64,000 bases of DNA, from the NCBI RefSeq assembly GCF_009659625.1, contig NZ_VOIW01000003.1, positions 434,001 to 498,000 on the forward strand, written 5' to 3'. The notes under the pieces are model-generated. The model saw only the letters and a list, made by a program, of their open reading frames with translations. It was not told the origin of the DNA and made no database searches. Position numbers and translations under genes: made by a program. Source of the DNA: Pseudomonas haemolytica (lineage in GTDB: Bacteria; Pseudomonadota; Gammaproteobacteria; Pseudomonadales; Pseudomonadaceae). Positions 62,516 to 64,000 of this stretch are shown here, one piece after another; position 1 is the first letter of the stretch, and each line of letters begins with the position of its first letter.

Positions 62516-64000
62516 ATGCCTGGTCTCAATCGCTTTCTTGGGTTTTACCTGCTGATCGGCCTGCTTCAGGGCATCGTGTTCTATTACGCCGACCGGCTCT
62601 TCACGTCTAGCCAAGTGCTGCTTACCGGCGCCTTGGCCGTGGCCTTGGTGGGTGGGACTCTGTTGCAGTTGCTGGGGGAAAAAGCCCGGCAATGGCGCGC
62701 TTTGCTGCCTACGTTGGCGTTCACTTTGCTGGTGAGCGGCATGACGATGTGGGTCTTTTACAGAGCCGAGCACTTGCTGATTAGCCGACGGGAGGTGGAC
62801 GCCTGGTGCATCAGCCTGGTGCTGCTGAGCTACATCTGCGCCAGCTTTCTGGTTGCCTGGCCCGTCGCGAAGGGGCAGCGCTGGCGGTATGAAGACCTGT
62901 TTCAGCAAGCCTGGAACAGTGTGTTCAGGGTGCTGTATGCCCTGATCCTCGTCGGTATTTTCCTATTGTTGCTCAAGCTGTGGAGCCGACTGTTCCTGAT
63001 GCTGGGCATCGAATTTTTTGAGCTCCACTTCTGGAGCCAAACATTTATGTGTTTCAGCGTGCCGCTGGTGTTCGCGCTGGGCATGTACATGGGAGGGCGC
63101 AGTGAGAAAGTCATCGGCCAGATGCGCGGCATGCTGTTTGGTGCCTGTGGATTGTTGTTGCCGTTGATTGCACTGATCAGTGTGCTGTTTACCCTGACCT
63201 TGCCATTCACCGGGCTCGACCGTATTTGGGCAACGGGCTACTCCACGCCGATTTTGCTGGTGTTGGCCGGAGCCCAGCTGTTTTTGCTCAATGGCGTCTT
63301 TCAAGAGGGCGGGCAACCTCGGCCATATCCCAAGTGGCTGATGCGCTTTGTCGAGTTCAGCCTGTTGTGCCTGCCGATTCTCGCAGCGCTGGCGTTTTAC
63401 TCCAGCTGGCTGCGCGTCGAGCAATATGCTTTGTCGCCGCAACGTTTCATTGCACTGGCGCTGGCACTCCTGTGCAGCTTGTATGGTCTGGCAGCGGTGT
63501 GGGCGGTGGTCTTGCGTTCGCCGGCTTGGCTCAGCAACCTGCGCATTACCAACCCGGCACTGGCGTTGCTGTTTTGTGTGTTGTTGGTGTTGATCAATAC
63601 GCCGGTACTCAACCCGATACGGCTCAGCGTTGACGACCAGGTGCAACGCTTGCTTGATGGGCGCACCAACGCGCACGCGTTTGATGCCCATTACCTGCGC
63701 TTCGGCTTGGGGAAGGCCGGCGAGGAGGCGTATGCCCAGTTGCAGATGGACTTGGACCAGGAGCGCATTCTTGACCCGGAGTCTCGCCGGGCCCTGCGCG
63801 AGAGAATGGAAGATACGTCGCTGAGTTATGAGGAACAGTTGGCCAAGGAGCGGGCGCGAGCGCCCAAGCCCGAGTTGGAATGGATCGGCCCCAAACCCAA
63901 AGGCAGCGAGCAGTTTGTTGCTATCAGCGAGATCGCGGACTCACCTTGCGATTCCGGCTGTGTGCTGTGGGCGGTCGACCTCGACGAGGACGGCCAAAGC
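62516..64000 (+). CDS. DUF4153-like multi-pass membrane protein, 5' part (continues past window)
   Basis: The frame is open for 495 codons to the last base of the window. About ten to eleven hydrophobic segments occupy residues 5-370 (LNRFLGFYLLIGLLQGIVFYY onward), followed by a charged soluble region (residues about 380-495, DDQVQRLLDGRTNAHAFDAHYLRFGLGKAGEEAYAQL). The membrane-rich N-half and soluble C-half match DUF4153 proteins of unknown function. The ATG at 62516 follows AAAGGAATTGGA. It is divergent from ilvD. Confidence 0.75.
   Translation, partial: MPGLNRFLGFYLLIGLLQGIVFYYADRLFTSSQVLLTGALAVALVGGTLLQLLGEKARQWRALLPTLAFTLLVSGMTMWVFYRAEHLLISRREVDAWCISLVLLSYICASFLVAWPVAKGQRWRYEDLFQQAWNSVFRVLYALILVGIFLLLLKLWSRLFLMLGIEFFELHFWSQTFMCFSVPLVFALGMYMGGRSEKVIGQMRGMLFGACGLLLPLIALISVLFTLTLPFTGLDRIWATGYSTPILLVLAGAQLFLLNGVFQEGGQPRPYPKWLMRFVEFSLLCLPILAALAFYSSWLRVEQYALSPQRFIALALALLCSLYGLAAVWAVVLRSPAWLSNLRITNPALALLFCVLLVLINTPVLNPIRLSVDDQVQRLLDGRTNAHAFDAHYLRFGLGKAGEEAYAQLQMDLDQERILDPESRRALRERMEDTSLSYEEQLAKERARAPKPELEWIGPKPKGSEQFVAISEIADSPCDSGCVLWAVDLDEDGQS

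Overview
The window is a chromosomal segment of a Pseudomonas, most likely of the P. fluorescens group. Two things suggest this. From the polyamine (spu) locus to ilvD, the gene order largely follows the P. aeruginosa PAO1 segment I remember as about PA0296-PA0353 (spu, hacB, serA, aaaA, rpiA, ilvA, rppH, ptsP, lgt, thyA, folA, ilvD). The gaps between genes also hold many GC-rich REP repeats (GTGGGAG...GCTTGCTC) typical of fluorescent pseudomonads. It is dense, ordinary chromosome. I see no prophage, IS element, CRISPR array, tRNA or rRNA.

Layout. 1-2.5 kb: 3' end of the sulfonate operon (ssuD, ssuC, ssuB, ssuF-like), then a TetR regulator. 3.5-13.8 kb: polyamine uptake and catabolism, with spuI divergent from spuB-spuC-spuD-spuE-spuF-spuG-spuH; the spuA amidotransferase expected between spuI and spuB is absent. 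14-18 kb: an HD hydrolase divergent from a GlxA-type AraC regulator, then an AHL-acylase (hacB). 18-23 kb: small conserved genes, including a periplasmic binding protein that has lost its second lobe. 23-26.6 kb: serA divergent from its functional partner D-2-hydroxyglutarate dehydrogenase, then an FAH-family enzyme. 26.8-31.7 kb: two SdiA-regulated-domain paralogues, the aaaA autotransporter aminopeptidase and rpiA. 31.9-40.3 kb: ilvA, DUF2269, a HAD phosphatase, rppH, ptsP, an NRDE protein, lgt and thyA. 40.3-43.2 kb: a divergent cadR/cadA metal-efflux pair.

43.2-49.9 kb: the most interesting cassette. It holds a LysR regulator, a 2-aminoethylphosphonate-type ABC transporter (ATPase, fused permease, binding protein), an FAD-dependent oxidoreductase, and an overlapping HD-domain enzyme that keeps every PhnZ active-site position I can place. 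The usual partners (PhnY, PhnW, PhnX) are not nearby. 49.9-52.7 kb: an overlapping GTPase/membrane-protein pair (DUF3482/DUF2868). 52.7-64 kb: folA, a cystine symporter, phosphorylcholine phosphatase, a FecI/FecR/TonB-receptor siderophore system, ilvD, and the start of a large DUF4153 membrane protein that runs off the window.

A recurring theme is uptake of organic N, S and P compounds (sulfonates, polyamines, aminophosphonates, cystine, phosphorylcholine). Serine and branched-chain amino acid biosynthesis and PTS-Ntr regulation (ptsP) are also present. Gene identities come from reading the translated sequence and remembered family features; no database search was run. PAO1 order is also from memory.
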